Positions 34,471 through 45,740 of a stretch of DNA of 64,000 nucleotides are shown piece after piece. The notes beneath the pieces were generated by a model. That model ran no database searches and was not told the DNA's origin. It saw only the letters and a list, made by a program, of their open reading frames with translations. How positions within the stretch are numbered: position 1 is the first letter of the stretch; each line of letters opens with the position of its first letter. The translations under genes were made by a program, and so were the position numbers. The DNA lies in contig NC_089230.1 in NCBI RefSeq assembly GCF_963924675.1, positions 70,113,223 to 70,177,222 on the forward strand, written 5' to 3'. This stretch comes from Phocoena phocoena (taxonomy: Eukaryota > Chordata > Mammalia > Artiodactyla > Phocoenidae).

Positions 34471-36104
34471 GATGCTTGGTGTCGTGGCAGGTGTCTCATT
34501 GGAGCTATGCTTACTGCTCCCAGAGGCACAAGTGGCCCAAGAAGTGGAAGGTGGGGTCCTACACAGCCATTACCTAAAGGCCCCAATGACCAATATTTAG
34601 GGACTGAATGTACCCCAAAATGTGTTTCTTCTCTTTCTTCACCTGCGAAGCGTCTGTCTGGCTCTCTCTGCCTATCTTTCCATTTTGCTGATTGGATCAG
34701 CAGGAGATGCAATCCAAGAGCGTCCCTCCTGCCCTGGGGCCCTTGGTAGTGGCCTCTAGAGCTGTGCTCTCTAAAATGTGCAGTGCAACTGTGTGGGCAT
34801 TCTGGGAAGTCACAGCTATCCTGGCAGAATCTGGGCAGTGGCTTATGCGTACCACAGACCAGTGTCACTGCAGTAGAAACAGGATTTCCAGTCACCCCAT
34901 TGTTTCTCGAGACTCACGGTGGGGGTCGGGGGGGACCAGTTTTGACATCGTCCTGGTGTACTGTAGCTGGCTGACAGCAGAGGGCACCTCTCGCCTGTGC
35001 CCGAATGCTAAGGGACACCCACGCCCCTCCCCCAGAGAGCAGAGAGATGAGAAATAACCCATCGCCCGTGGTGGCCACACTCACTGCTGCTACCTCCACT
35101 TCTCTTGCTGCAAAACGTTGCATGTGTTTCCCCCGCGTTTGTCCCTGACTCCACCACCTCCCGTGTGCGCTGGGACAGCCCGTTGGTCTTTCATGACTTC
35201 TGAGTGAAGAGAGAGCTTTGGACTCAGAGGAGGTGGCTTCCCCAGAAAGCCTGGGGACAGCCTGCAGTCACTCCTCCAGTCCTTTGTTGAGAGAGGCCTT
35301 CCAGTCGTGTGTGGAACTTTGGTTTATTAAATCTGATGAGTTCTATATTTCTGCCACATGTCATAGATCACCCACGTTGACTGAGCCCTGCCAGAGCCGG
35401 GCTGCTGTTACCCTGAAATGAAGCCAGAGTTTTTAAGTGGATGGGGGTAATTCCAGTTTGGTGCAATAAATTATATGGTTCTGCCTGATTTGCTGTGCTC
35501 TGGGCTGGGAGCAGTGATGATGGAGCATATCTTGCAGTGTGTGTGTCTGGGGGTGAGTGGTGGTGAGGGAGAGAATTGTAATTTTCTATAGTGAGTGGGT
35601 TGAAGAATAGATACAAATATAGCCCCTGGCCTTTCTTTTCCATCCTTTTCCCCAACTCAGCTTCTCCTTTCTATTTTTATGCTTTCAAAACTTGGGGGCT
35701 GGCTTTCTAAAATTCCAGGAAGAAATTTGGGGACTCAAGTTACCCATGAAATGTGACAGAATTCCTTGTGCTCCTATATACTTCTCTGTCACCAGAGGAA
35801 ACTTTGGGGACTTAGAACACCAAGAAATATGCCCTTTAGAAATCTTTTTTTTTTTTTTTTTTTCCTGTTAAGAGGCTGTTCAGCTTTGAAGGAGGATGCT
35901 GGAGAGGGGCGATGACCATTGGTTCTCACACACATTTAAGTGTGGCTAGTTTTCTGGGGAGATGCTCAAGGAACCGCATTGTTAAGGAAATAAGGTTTAA
36001 ACCTTATCTTTCTCCTAATTAAATAGGAGATTAGAATCATCTGGACTTCAGGAGCAGGACACTAGTATGTAAAACACATTATGGGAGAGTCTAGAGAGGA
36101 CAGA
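34471..36104. other. Unique non-coding DNA
   Basis: No family recognised. A pure T run is at 35847-35865. Open frames of 120-156 codons (34425-34895 minus, 34692-35057 plus) lie in a GC-rich stretch, overlap each other and have no conserved motif. Confidence 0.5.
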
Positions 36105-36285
36105 GTTAAAAATCTGCTTTTAAGTTCCGACTCTGCACCAGTTCCTAATCTCTCTTAAGACTCGCTTTGTGAATCTGTGAAAATGGGAGTAAAATCCACC
36201 TCACAGGTCTATCATGAGGTTAGGTGAGAAGATGTGGGTGAGTTCTACTGTGACATCAAGAGAGCTTAATAAACTTTTATTTTAT
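36105..36285 (+). repeat. MIR fragment
   Basis: 'ccgactctgcaccagttcct', 'gaatctgtgaaaatgggagtaaaatccacctcac' and 'catgaggttaggtgag' are in MIR order. Confidence 0.75.
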
Positions 36286-38512
36286 TTACTTATTTTTTTT
36301 ACTTTCACACAGTTCTGAGGGGTGGATTCAGGCTGTTGTCAGGGAACATTTGTCTTCTGTGACTTTTCTTTGAAGGGGGCAGTGCTGAGCAAACCCACCA
36401 GTGTGACTTTCCTGGCCTTACAGGTCAGAAGAAAAACCTACAGATCTAAAAAGAACTTCTGTAGAGAAACTAGGAATCACATTTTGGATACACTTCGTAT
36501 TTATAAATGTGCCCTTCATTTATTTCCAAAACAGATAGCTTTAAAGAGGCCTGAGATTTATTCCTTATTCAGGATCACTGTATGTAATTAATTCCAGGTT
36601 TGGAAGCTTACAAATAAAGTTTTAAAAAATTTTAGTGAGATCCAAAAGCATCCAAAAAATTCCTAAGTGAATAAAACACCTTTTTGCTTCAAAAAATCAT
36701 TTTGGAAAAGCTTAGCTGACCAGAGTGGTAAAAACTTCTTTCTCATTATAATATTTATTTGCATTTGTACCACGTGGGATTGAGTTGAGTTGAAGGCGGC
36801 TGCATGGGAATGGTGGAAGGCATCGTGGGCTTTCTTCTCCACATGATGTGATTTGTTGGAAGCTTGGGCTCTGGCGAGAATCACTGCTATCCAAGTAAAA
36901 ATGAATCGCCTTGCTTCGCTGATCTCTTTGTTTTTTTCCAGAGGGTAAGCTCTCTGCTTTCTGGATCGCACCTAAACACCTATTTTAGGTTAAAAAATTT
37001 CTTAACATTTTTACCTCTTATAACCTTGTGGATAAAAAGCTTAAGCAAAATTTTAAAGAGATGCTAGATTGAAAAAAAAAGATTTAGAATCCTTTGGCAA
37101 TCAAAGGATTGAGCTGGGAAGACTTGCTCATGAGCGCAAGAGGCTGCCCTGTTAGAGAATCTGCTCTTTTACTTACACCTGTCACCCTTCTCACTGTGGG
37201 CTTCCCAGCTGTTCCCCTACCCAACCCCCAATCCTTTACTCTTCCTAACCCAGGTACCAGCAAGCACTCTGTTTCCTCACGGTCTCTGCCTGGGGATGGC
37301 CATTCTCCATCACTCAATCTTCCCAAGATATATTATTACAGGAAATTAGCTAATAATAGTGTTGATATCTGTTTCTTTCAGCTCTATCTTCAGATTCCCT
37401 GACTATGTAAATACTCACTTTTCCCAGTGAAACTTTTCACGTGATATCTTCTCCTCTGTTCGACCTGCCAAAATGCAAACCTATTCATTTAAAATCTCTT
37501 GAGTAATAGATTTTGCTCTGTGGAATCACATGGAATTTGCTAAATCTTTCTTGAAGCACTTTACTGTAGGATGCCACATATATATCTACTTGAATTTCCC
37601 CAAACTGCACTATTAGTAGAACAAACACTTATGATTTTTCTAAGTGTTTCAGAGACTGAACTGGTGCTAAAAATAAAGAATCCTTTTCGAGATGAGAAAG
37701 AAAATTCGGCAGGCTTTGAAGATAATTGAAAGACCCTATATTTATCAAAATGAACTGGAATATTTTAAGAGCTCACTGCTTGTTCTCATAGCCACAGGAT
37801 TTATATTATTTAATTCCTTGGACTCTAAATATATGTCTTTTACACTTTTCTGTTTTCTACATCATTAGAACTCAATACTCATTGAGTTCCCCTCTTGTGC
37901 TAGAAGGTATTATATATCACTGGGTAGGACTTGAAATGGGCAGAAAGAGGCACAAGACTTCATCAGCTCTGACCACATCTCTGCTCTATTTTTAAGAATT
38001 ATTTGCTTTATCTTTGAAGTGGATTAGCATTGAAGGCAGAAGGGAGATGGGGGTGGTGGGCCTCAGAGAGGTTGGCACCATCTCTGGTGGAATTTAGGAT
38101 GTAAATGTAACTATATTTTAACTATATTTTGTCCTCCATATGTAATTTTGGACAATGTGTACTTAATTTCCAACATCCATCAAAGAACTTCCTGATTCTT
38201 ACTGATTCCCCCAGTTCATTCAATATACACTTGCCAAGCATCTCAATATTCACAGCACTGGTTTAGCCAGAGGGGAAAGCAAAGCCATAGATTATAGCAC
38301 CCCACCCCCGATTTGTTCACAGTTGCAATTGGGGAGAAAATACATAACACAATATATTAAGTTAACAGTGAATCAGTGAAAGAACAAATGAAGATATTAA
38401 ATACAATGAGAGCCACATCAGTGCCTTTTCAGGGGCTCAGAGGGAGGAGAGAGCACAAATGTGGAGGTGGCAGTTTGGTGGAGCGGAGAAAGTTTTATGT
38501 GTTGGTTATTCA
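36286..38512. other. Unique non-coding DNA
   Basis: No repeat or exon recognised. 38160-38290 has a weak L2/MIR-tail look. Confidence 0.5.
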
Positions 38513-38514
38513 CG

Positions 38515-38554
<40 letters not shown>

Positions 38555-38561
38555 CACACAT
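38513..38561. repeat. (CA)n microsatellite
   Basis: About 24 CA units with occasional G or T interruptions. Confidence 0.96.
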
Positions 38562-38731
38562 TTTCTGCCCTGCTCCTGAGTCTTGGAAGGCTGACTTCCA
38601 TGGACTGCATCACCAGCTCCCTTGCCGTCTGGCTTCCTATTGGTTCAACCAATGGGAGGCTTGCAACAGCAGGCAGGTGGAGAGGCTGGTATAGTTCTCC
38701 CTCATCCTCTCCACTTTTGGCCATAGGTCTT

Positions 38732-39088
38732 TTTTTCAAAAAATAAATAAATTTATTTATTTATTTTTGGCTGCGTTGGGTCTTCGTTGCTGCGTGCAGG
38801 CTTTCTCTAGTTGCGGTGAGCGGGGGCTACTCTTTGCTGTGGTGCGTGGGCTTCTCATTTCTGTGGCTTCTCGTTGCGGAGCACGGGCTCTAAGCGTGTG
38901 GGCTTCAGTAGTTGTGGCACATGGGCTCAGTAGTTGTGGCTCGTGGGCTCTAGAGCGCAGCCTCAGTAGTTGTGGGATACGGGCCTAGTTGCTCCGCAGC
39001 ACGTGGGATCTTCCCAGACAAGGGCTCGAACCCATGTCCCCTGCACTGGCAGGTGGATTCTTAACCACTGTGCCACCAGGGAAGTCCC
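38732..39088 (-). mobile_element. Long CHR-type SINE
   Basis: Head complement at the right (gccaccagggaagtccc), tail at the left with a palindromic AT run (aaataaatttatttatt). The middle has repeats of the cagtagttgtggc unit as in 8158-8555. TSD tggccataggtctt (38718-38731) versus tggccatagctctt (39089-39102), 13/14. Confidence 0.93.
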
Positions 39089-39239
39089 TGGCCATAGCTC
39101 TTCTTAGGCAGCCCCTCTTCCATGTGACCTGTTCTCTCCTCTTGCTGGGCAGGTGGAGGAGGTGACAGCTCTCCCTTGCTGGGATTCCAAAACGCTGACC
39201 ACACCTCTGTAAAGAGTCCCTTTATTTGCTACGGCTTTT

Positions 39240-39434
39240 TTTTTGGTACGCAGGCGTCTCACGGCTGTGGCCTCTCCCGTTGCGGAGCACAGGCTCCGGA
39301 CGCGCAGGCTCAGCGGCCATGGCTCACGAGCCCCGTCCCTCCGCAGCATGTGGGATCTTCCCAGACCGGGGCACGAACCCGTGTCCCCTGCATTGGCAGG
39401 CGGACTCTCAACCACTGCGCCACCAGGGAAGCCC
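39240..39434 (-). mobile_element. CHR-type SINE, short-tailed
   Basis: Complement of the head at the right (gcgccaccagggaagccc); B-box complement at cacgaacccgtgtcc. TSD tgctacggctttt (39227-39239) versus tgctatggctttt (39435-39447), 12/13. Confidence 0.93.
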
Positions 39435-39495
39435 TGCTATGGCTTTTGAATGCCACTGTCCTGCCTCCTGCTGGGACTCTGATTGACACCAGAGG

Positions 39496-40477
39496 TTTTC
39501 CAGCTGCAGAAAACAGAATGGATGGAGACCAAGTGCAGAAACAAGCTTGGGCAAACCCAGTCAGAGCAGAGGAATGGGTTAAGTGAGAGGATGTACCACA
39601 CAAGGTAAGTTTGGAGAAGATGGTAGAGGCCAGGTAGGGGAAGACATCAAATACCAAGATGTTAGAGTCGTGTGAAAAGGAGAAGTCACAGGAGGTTTGG
39701 GGGTTAAAAAAATCGTAAGACAAAATAGTGTAGAAAAATCTATCTGGTAGTTGAATACAGATTAGAATAGAGGCAGGAGAGACTGGTGGTCAGAGAACTG
39801 TTTGGGAAGATATGACATAAATCCTGGAATTTTTGTTGAGGAAGTGTCCTGGTCTGTCAGGTAGAAAGCACTGAGAACGTGAGGTTCCAGCCCTACAGAC
39901 ACTCCTGAGGCTGAAGAGGTCACAGCTTGGGTACCCGCTAAGATTTCCAATATACAGATACATAGGAAATAATTACTGGCTTCCTTTGGATGGTTGTAGA
40001 GAACACCTTAGCAGCTGCGAACACACCTTTGCACAACAAAGGACTTGGCAGCAAGGACCATTTTAAAGGGGACATGTTTTCAGGTTAGTGATGTGTTTTG
40101 AATTAGGGATCCAGATATTACATTTCTTACAGATGTTGGAAGAGCATCTGCACTTCCCTGATTAGTTTCTGGTGGCTGCAGCTGTGCCCCACTGTTAAGC
40201 TGTGGTCTGGAAGTCCCACAGTTTGGATGTTGCAAGTAGTTAAGCTGTGGGGTTTTTGGTCCTCTGTAAACACAGTTGGCTGGAGATTATGGGAACCTTT
40301 CAAGGACAGGTCTCAACCTTGCTGAGAGAGTCTAATTTGAAGTCCCACAGGCAGAGATGATACATAATGATACAGAATGAGGTCTCAGTGATGATCAGGG
40401 CTCTTCCTCCTTGTTCATGTGCATAGGTGGACTTCAATATGGTATCACCGTAATAAAGAAACAAGATGCATAAAGAT
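39496..40477. other. Unique non-coding DNA
   Basis: Nothing recognised. Confidence 0.5.
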
Positions 40478-40485
40478 GCTAAGAA

Positions 40486-40705
40486 CAGGGCTTCTCAACA
40501 GTGGCATGATTGACATTTTGGGCCAGGTGATTCCTTGGGAGCTGTCCTGTGCATCGTAGGATATGCTTTGTGAAATCCTTTGCCTCTACCCACTAGATGC
40601 CAGTAGTACTCTACTCCTCCCTCACAGTTGTGACAACTATAAAAACGTCTCCAGACACTATGAAATGTTCCCTGGGGGCAAAATCAGACCTTGTTGAGAA
40701 CCACT
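40486..40705 (-). mobile_element. MER20 hAT-Charlie DNA transposon, near full length
   Basis: It starts cagggcttctcaacagtggc and ends ttgttgagaaccact, the terminal inverted repeats of MER20. The interior has 'attgacattttgggcc', 'ctgtcctgtgcatcgtagga', 'tctacccactagatgccagtag' and 'cccctgggggcaaaatc'-type blocks. It is 220 bp, about the full MER20 length. An 8-bp TSD, gctaagaa (40478-40485) versus cctaagaa (40706-40713), fits hAT elements. It is non-autonomous. Confidence 0.88.
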
Positions 40706-40713
40706 CCTAAGAA

Positions 40714-41147
40714 AAAGCAATAATAAAAGCACTCTCGTTGGTAAGTTAAACAGTTCTTTGCAAGTGGCCAGTGATGCCCATTCATAAGAAACTGATAGCG
40801 GTAAGAGCTTGGTGTGATACAAATTAAATAGAGAAATTGATTGACCCATGACCTCAGCAACACCAGCATGATGCTTTCACTCCCTAATCAATCAGCTAAA
40901 GACAACGGCAAGCAATACACTTTCTGGCTAGAAAGTCAACAGGACCATCCATGGCTATTTCACTTCAGCTTGGGAATTCCTTATTGGAATTACCATGGAA
41001 GCTACTGACGCCTTGCTGCTGTTTTATTGTATGGTCTTGGAGTTTGATTATTCATTTAGGACAGGAAAAAAGAATCCATATTTCTCTGTCCTTAAAAGGT
41101 TTTGGAGACTCTCTAGTAGCTAGAAACATCTAGGAGTCTCTAGATCA
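40714..41147. other. Unique non-coding DNA
   Basis: Nothing recognised. Confidence 0.45.
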
Positions 41148-41388
41148 ATGTTTTTCAACACTGGCACATTAGTTGTATCCCATTTGTAGATCAGAAAATC
41201 ATTAGTGAGCCACGATCAGTATTTTTTTTTAATGAAATGAAATAAAATTGAAAATACTAGATTGTGTCACACAAAGTAGGAGTAAATATCGGATTGAAAA
41301 CTTTTCATTATGTGTGTGTGGGTGTGTTTGTGTGATGGGTTGTCATGTCTTCCAACAAATCCTGGTTAAGTTTTGAAGATCACTCCTC
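41148..41388. mobile_element. hAT-Charlie relic, MER58-like
   Basis: 'caatgtttttcaacactggc', 'cattagtgagccacgatcag', 'aatgaaatgaaataaaattgaaaatac' and 'gtgtcacacaaagtagga', then a GT-rich patch and an end 'ttgaagatcactc', recall the MER58 family from memory. Confidence 0.55.
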
Positions 41389-42659
41389 TTTATGATTATT
41401 CACTACTGGCAAATCATTTGGTTTGGAATCATCACATGGAAAAACCTTCGGCTCGATGTAATCTATAACTCAACCACTTTTCTCTGGGTTCTTACAAAGT
41501 GACAAAATGCTTGATGATTATGAACAAGGCATGGTGCTAGGAGCTGTGGGGAGTTTAAAGATGAAGAGAATATAATTCATGCCTTCAGAATTTAAGAAAT
41601 GCAAGTTTCAAATTCTGGTTGATGATGATGATGAAGCTTTGCAGGTTCTAGCTGACAAATATGCGGAACAGGTATGGGCTGCTGTATGACTCCAGAGATC
41701 TCTGAGGGCTGGGACTGCTTGTGAAAGCTGCTTGGAAAAGACAGGGTTAGGGTGTGCTCGAGCCCATAACTGAAAGAAGGTGTGTGGGTTTGTGTGGGAA
41801 GGGGAGGTGGGGGCCATCCAAGCTGGTGGTAGAATGTGATGGGAGACAGTGAGTGGACGGTTTGCCAGAAGGTTTTTATCTAGGTAGCTTAGAGTAAATT
41901 CTAAAGTTTACTTTAGGGGCCAAATTTGAGGGTAGTCCAAGGAGTCTGACTTTTCTTCTTAGTCTAGCAAAATCATGGAAGGCTTTGGGACAGGAGTGCC
42001 AAGATGAGCAGGGTATTTAATTTATTCTTTCACTGAACAGAGTTATCAATCACTTACTATATAAAGAGAAGGGATGAGTGAGGTCAAAAGATGCATAATA
42101 TCTGGTTCTTTACTCAGATTTCTTAAGTCCAGAGAGAGAATCATACACACTAGTAGCCTCTGGAGTAAGACAAAGAAGGGCTTACAAGCAATCAGAGGAA
42201 GGGAAGATTGAGTTTGCCTGATCCTTCAAGGATTTTTATTTGTGGAGATGGGCAAGGACTTTATTAGGAGCAAAGTCAGAGGTTAAGAAAGAGGAATGAG
42301 TAATTAATCCAGTTGGTCTGGGGCATAAACATGTGAAAGTGAATCTTTGAAGATAGGACTGGTGAGGCTATGGGGACCCCAAGAAGGAAGCCCTTGGACA
42401 CCCTTTGGTGTGTGTCCTCCCTTTGGCTGCCAAGAGTCTGTGAGGTCAAGTGCAGAATGGAACAGAGTAAGAAACACTGGATTTCGTAGCATTGCACTGT
42501 GACCTCCTGTTGTACCCCATGCTTCATCACACTCTGTAGTCCAGGGTGAGCCAGGCTTTTTGTACCTGGGATTGAGGGAACCAGGTGAGTGTCAGCAAGT
42601 TAACAAAGAATAGCAAAGCATGATGGCCAGTGCATTGTTCATTGGATGAAAGACGAATA
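41389..42659. other. Unique non-coding DNA
   Basis: No repeat recognised apart from a short GAT triplet run at 41620-41633. Confidence 0.5.
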
Positions 42660-42752
42660 AAAACAATAAAAGGATTTTTTTGTTCAACTCCTTTTTCTTT
42701 AAGTGATTTTTTTTTTTGATTTAAACACTGAAAAAAAAAAAACAATAAAAGG
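42660..42752 (+). mobile_element. Very short poly(A) retroposon, unknown source
   Basis: The phrase aaaacaataaaagg occurs at 42660-42673 and again at 42739-42752. Between them about 65 bp ends in a run of A that merges into the second copy. This is the layout of a severely 5'-truncated retrocopy with a TSD. The ~50-nt body is not recognised. Confidence 0.5.
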
Positions 42753-44744
42753 GCAATATTCACACTGCTCCTAAAACATGACATCAAGTCTCCACTTTAT
42801 TTCTAGGGCCCACAGCCCTGGAAAGCAGCTTGTACAATACCAGATTTCTAGAGTCTTTGTATTTCCTTCCCTCTGTGGATCAATAAATTAAGGAACACGT
42901 CGATACCGAGATAGCAGATGAACATCTGTCAGGGAGGACGGGTCCTGGGGGCTTTGTGCTCTGGTATGGAAAGTGTTTGATCTCGGTGTGCCGTCATAAA
43001 AGATGGGAGAGAGTTTATTATCTTTTATGATCCTGACTTACTAACAATACCTGACAGGGTGATTGTGTCTCGGCCTCTGGTTGGAACTTGGGATGTTCTC
43101 GTTGGCTTATGCCTGTACGAGGAACAGGACTTGCTGGTGAAACATCAAAACAAGCTATAATATGCCTCTGACCACGGGATTCAGAACAGCTGCAGGGCTT
43201 TCTCCTATAGGGGGCTGGCAGGAAGAAGAAAACGAAAGTAGAGCAATCAATCTCTACAGCATTCTATATATTAATAACGTTTGCCAGCCCCAGACACTGT
43301 CTAATCAATACCGGATGCAGGAGTTTGCAGTGGTTTGTAAATACTTCGCGTGCCTTGTTGAAACAGCCTGAGCCCATGGCCTGGGGAAGGGGGCGTCCGT
43401 AAATGCTCGTCCTGTGCATCCTCTGGTGCCTGGGCAGTAAAGGTGCTAGGACCTGGAACTTGACTAAAAAGCTAATTCTTGACATTTCGTCACAAGAACC
43501 GATTCCCAAAGAGGCTGGACAGCCCACTGTTTTCCCTCCTTTTGTCTCACACTTCTTGTTTCTGAGTCCTTCAGTGAATCCTAAGAGTTTTCCCATGAGA
43601 ACAGCAGAGGAGAAGCGGGGTGCAGCCGCCAGGGAGAGCCCGTGGGTCAGAACCCACAGGACGCTCTGAGGTCCAGAAGACAAACACTGATTTCATGGAG
43701 TTCTGGGATTAGAGATGATTGTAAACACTTGGGAGACTCACTGAGTGCAAACGTTTGTAAAACAGTAAAAGTACAAACGAAAATCATCTAATGCCATTGA
43801 AGAATGTTATTTAGTTTAAGTTTGAAGGCACAGAGAAGGATTTCTCTCTTTGGAAGGTTGAATTGCTGGTAGGGATTGGGGAGCCGCCGAGCAGCTCTTG
43901 CTAGCACAAAACTAGGATGTAGCAAACACAGGTAGGGGTGCTGTGGGAGTGTCATTTCGGCTTTCACAGAAAAGTGTAATAAGTGGATTTATTTTGATGC
44001 AGTCAGCTGTCATCAGTAAACTTCTCCAGTTCTTGTGTGCACTGTTTTAAAAAATTCATCAAAGTAAGTCTTTGCTGCAAACAAAAACAAAAAAAGCAAA
44101 ACTCCAGCCCCAAAGTTCAGCCCTTTTGCTCTCGACAACTGCCTTCCCTGCACTCCCCCTGACATATTTTGGCAACGTCATTTAAAGACTGCATCTGCTG
44201 AGAGGTTGCCAAGTAAAAAGTGTGTGCACACACATGCATCTAACAAGCTGGAAACAAAAGCTGAGGTGGCAGTTTGCCCATAAACCAGGTAATTAAGCGT
44301 GTGCCAAACTACCTGTGGGGGACCCGGGATTTATCAGTAGCTTTTATTTACTGTTTAATAGTATAGCATGTTATATAAACCTTTAAGTAAAACAATTTGA
44401 TTATAAAAAATAGCCTTTTCAAAGTCACAGCACTTCCCCTACAGAGTTCTAAAATCAGTGGAAAGTGGGCAGCATCCATAAACATGGGGACTTATGTCAA
44501 TAAATGTTCTGCCCACCCGGGTACCTTGTTACCCGAGAGGTGTGTAAGGGCCAAGGTTTAAAAACGAAGATGTTTGCCAGTTCTCCTTTTATCACTAGGA
44601 TCTTAGAAATGTAGATATATTTCAGCATAAATGTGAAAACTTCTTTTTTCGATGGATCTACTTGAAGGGTAGTCCTTTCTGCCTATATCTCTTGTTTCTG
44701 TATTTTCTTATTTTTTCGAGGCTGATTTTTGCTTATGGGATTGG
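42753..44744. other. Unique non-coding DNA
   Basis: No repeat recognised. A perfect 11-bp inverted repeat lies at 42994-43030. The overlapping frames at 43264-43683 are chance. Confidence 0.5.
42994..43030. repeat. Short perfect inverted repeat
   Basis: Arms tcataaaagat (42994-43004) and atcttttatga (43020-43030) with a 15-nt spacer. The arm tcataaaa resembles posterior HOX/CDX sites, so it could equally be a pair of opposed factor sites. Confidence 0.7.
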
Positions 44745-45240
44745 AGCAGTGGTGCTGAAACCTGGCTGCACATTGGAACCATCTGGAGAAGTTTCAAAAG
44801 TACTGATGCCTGGGCTTCCCTGGTGGCGCAGTGGTTGAGAGTCCGCCTGCCGATGCAGGGTACATGGGTTCGTGCCCCGGTCCGGGAAGATCCCACGTGC
44901 CGCGGAGCGGCTGGGCCCGTGAGCCATGGCCCCTGAGCCTGCGCGTCCGGAGCCTGTGCTCCGCAATGGGAGGGGACACAACAGTGAGAGGCCCGCGTAC
45001 CGCAAAAAAAAAAAAAAAAAGTACTGATGCCTGGTTTTCAACCCCAGAGGTTCTGATAATAATTAACCTAGGGTTTGATCCCCAGATTAGAATTAAAAAA
45101 AAAATTACCTAGCTTGAATGTGCGTAGTGATGACCTGGGAATCTCTGTAAAACCTGGCTCCGTAGGGGTGTATGGGGGGGGTGTCTGTATTTGTAACAAG
45201 CTCCTGGGTGATGTTGCTGCTGCTTTCTGAGAATACACTT
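44745..45240 (-). mobile_element. MER5A-like hAT relic, interrupted by a SINE
   Basis: 'cagtggtgctgaaacctggctgcacattggaaccatctggag' at the left and 'ctccgtaggggtgta', 'gtatttgtaacaagctcctgggtgatgttgctgctgct' at the right match antisense MER5A from memory. Extra sequence in the middle beside the SINE may mean two adjacent fragments. Confidence 0.6.
44814..45016 (+). mobile_element. Young CHR-type SINE, perfect 18-bp TSD
   Basis: Starts gcttccctggtggcgcagtg and ends 'gaggcccgcgtaccgc' plus about 14 A before the TSD. Its CpG content is high, so little decay has occurred. TSD aaaagtactgatgcctgg is perfect at 44796-44813 and 45017-45034. Among the SINEs here it appears one of the least diverged. 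Confidence 0.96.
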
Positions 45241-45549
45241 CTTGAGCAATGGGTGTTTCAGATGAATCTTTGAACTGTGATGATCGATATGGAAGGGAGA
45301 CAGAAGATGGTGTGGAAGGCTCTTTCCACTGTTCTCTTAAGTCTCACACTGTGGAATTTCTGGGCCCATTGGCTTAGATCCTTTCACTGCTTCTAGTGTA
45401 GGTAAATCCTGTTATAAGGTTAAGATTTTCCTCAGACAACAACGATCTGGTCTCGAACGTACCATGCTGAGTGGTGGTTCACTTAAGCTAAGGTGTTTCC
45501 AGGGATGGCTAGAGGCAGCAAAAGGAAAGAGAAACACATGTTCTAACCT
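45241..45549. other. Unique non-coding DNA
   Basis: Nothing recognised. Confidence 0.5.
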
Positions 45550-45740
45550 TGGTTGAGCCCTTATTATGTGCCAGAAGCTATGCCAAGTTCTTTGTGTACT
45601 TGTGCGATTGATCCCGGGAAGGTGAGATTTTTGTCTCCCTTTTTTTTCACAAATGCGGAAACCGTGGCTAAAGCAGAGAAGTTACTCCACCAAGAACAGA
45701 ATTAACGGGTTGTGGGTGGGGATGATGTCTCTGTGCTGTC
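45550..45740 (-). repeat. MIR fragment, antisense
   Basis: 'ttgagcccttattatgtgccagaagct' and 'aaatgcggaaaccgtggctaaagcagagaagttactccacc' are reverse-MIR landmarks. Confidence 0.65.

Larger units (their letters stand above)
38570..39495 (+). repeat. Ancient repeat hosting two SINEs, family not assigned
   Basis: With both SINEs removed the pieces 'ttcctattggttcaaccaatgggagg', 'gctgaccacacctctgtaaagagtccctttat' and 'tgcctcctgctgggactctgattgacacc' join into one old interspersed repeat. A similar repeat lies at 59670-60125. Confidence 0.45.

Noticed and set aside
34425..34895. 156-codon minus-strand open frame in GC-rich DNA
   Set aside because: It overlaps other open frames on the opposite strand and a MIR, and has no motif or codon signal that I can see.
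43264..43683. 139-codon minus-strand frame
   Set aside because: Overlaps an 88-codon plus frame, has mixed composition and no family resemblance.
44814..45016. tRNA gene (A and B boxes)
   Set aside because: The boxes belong to the tRNA-derived head of the SINE; there is no acceptor stem pairing or CCA-end context.
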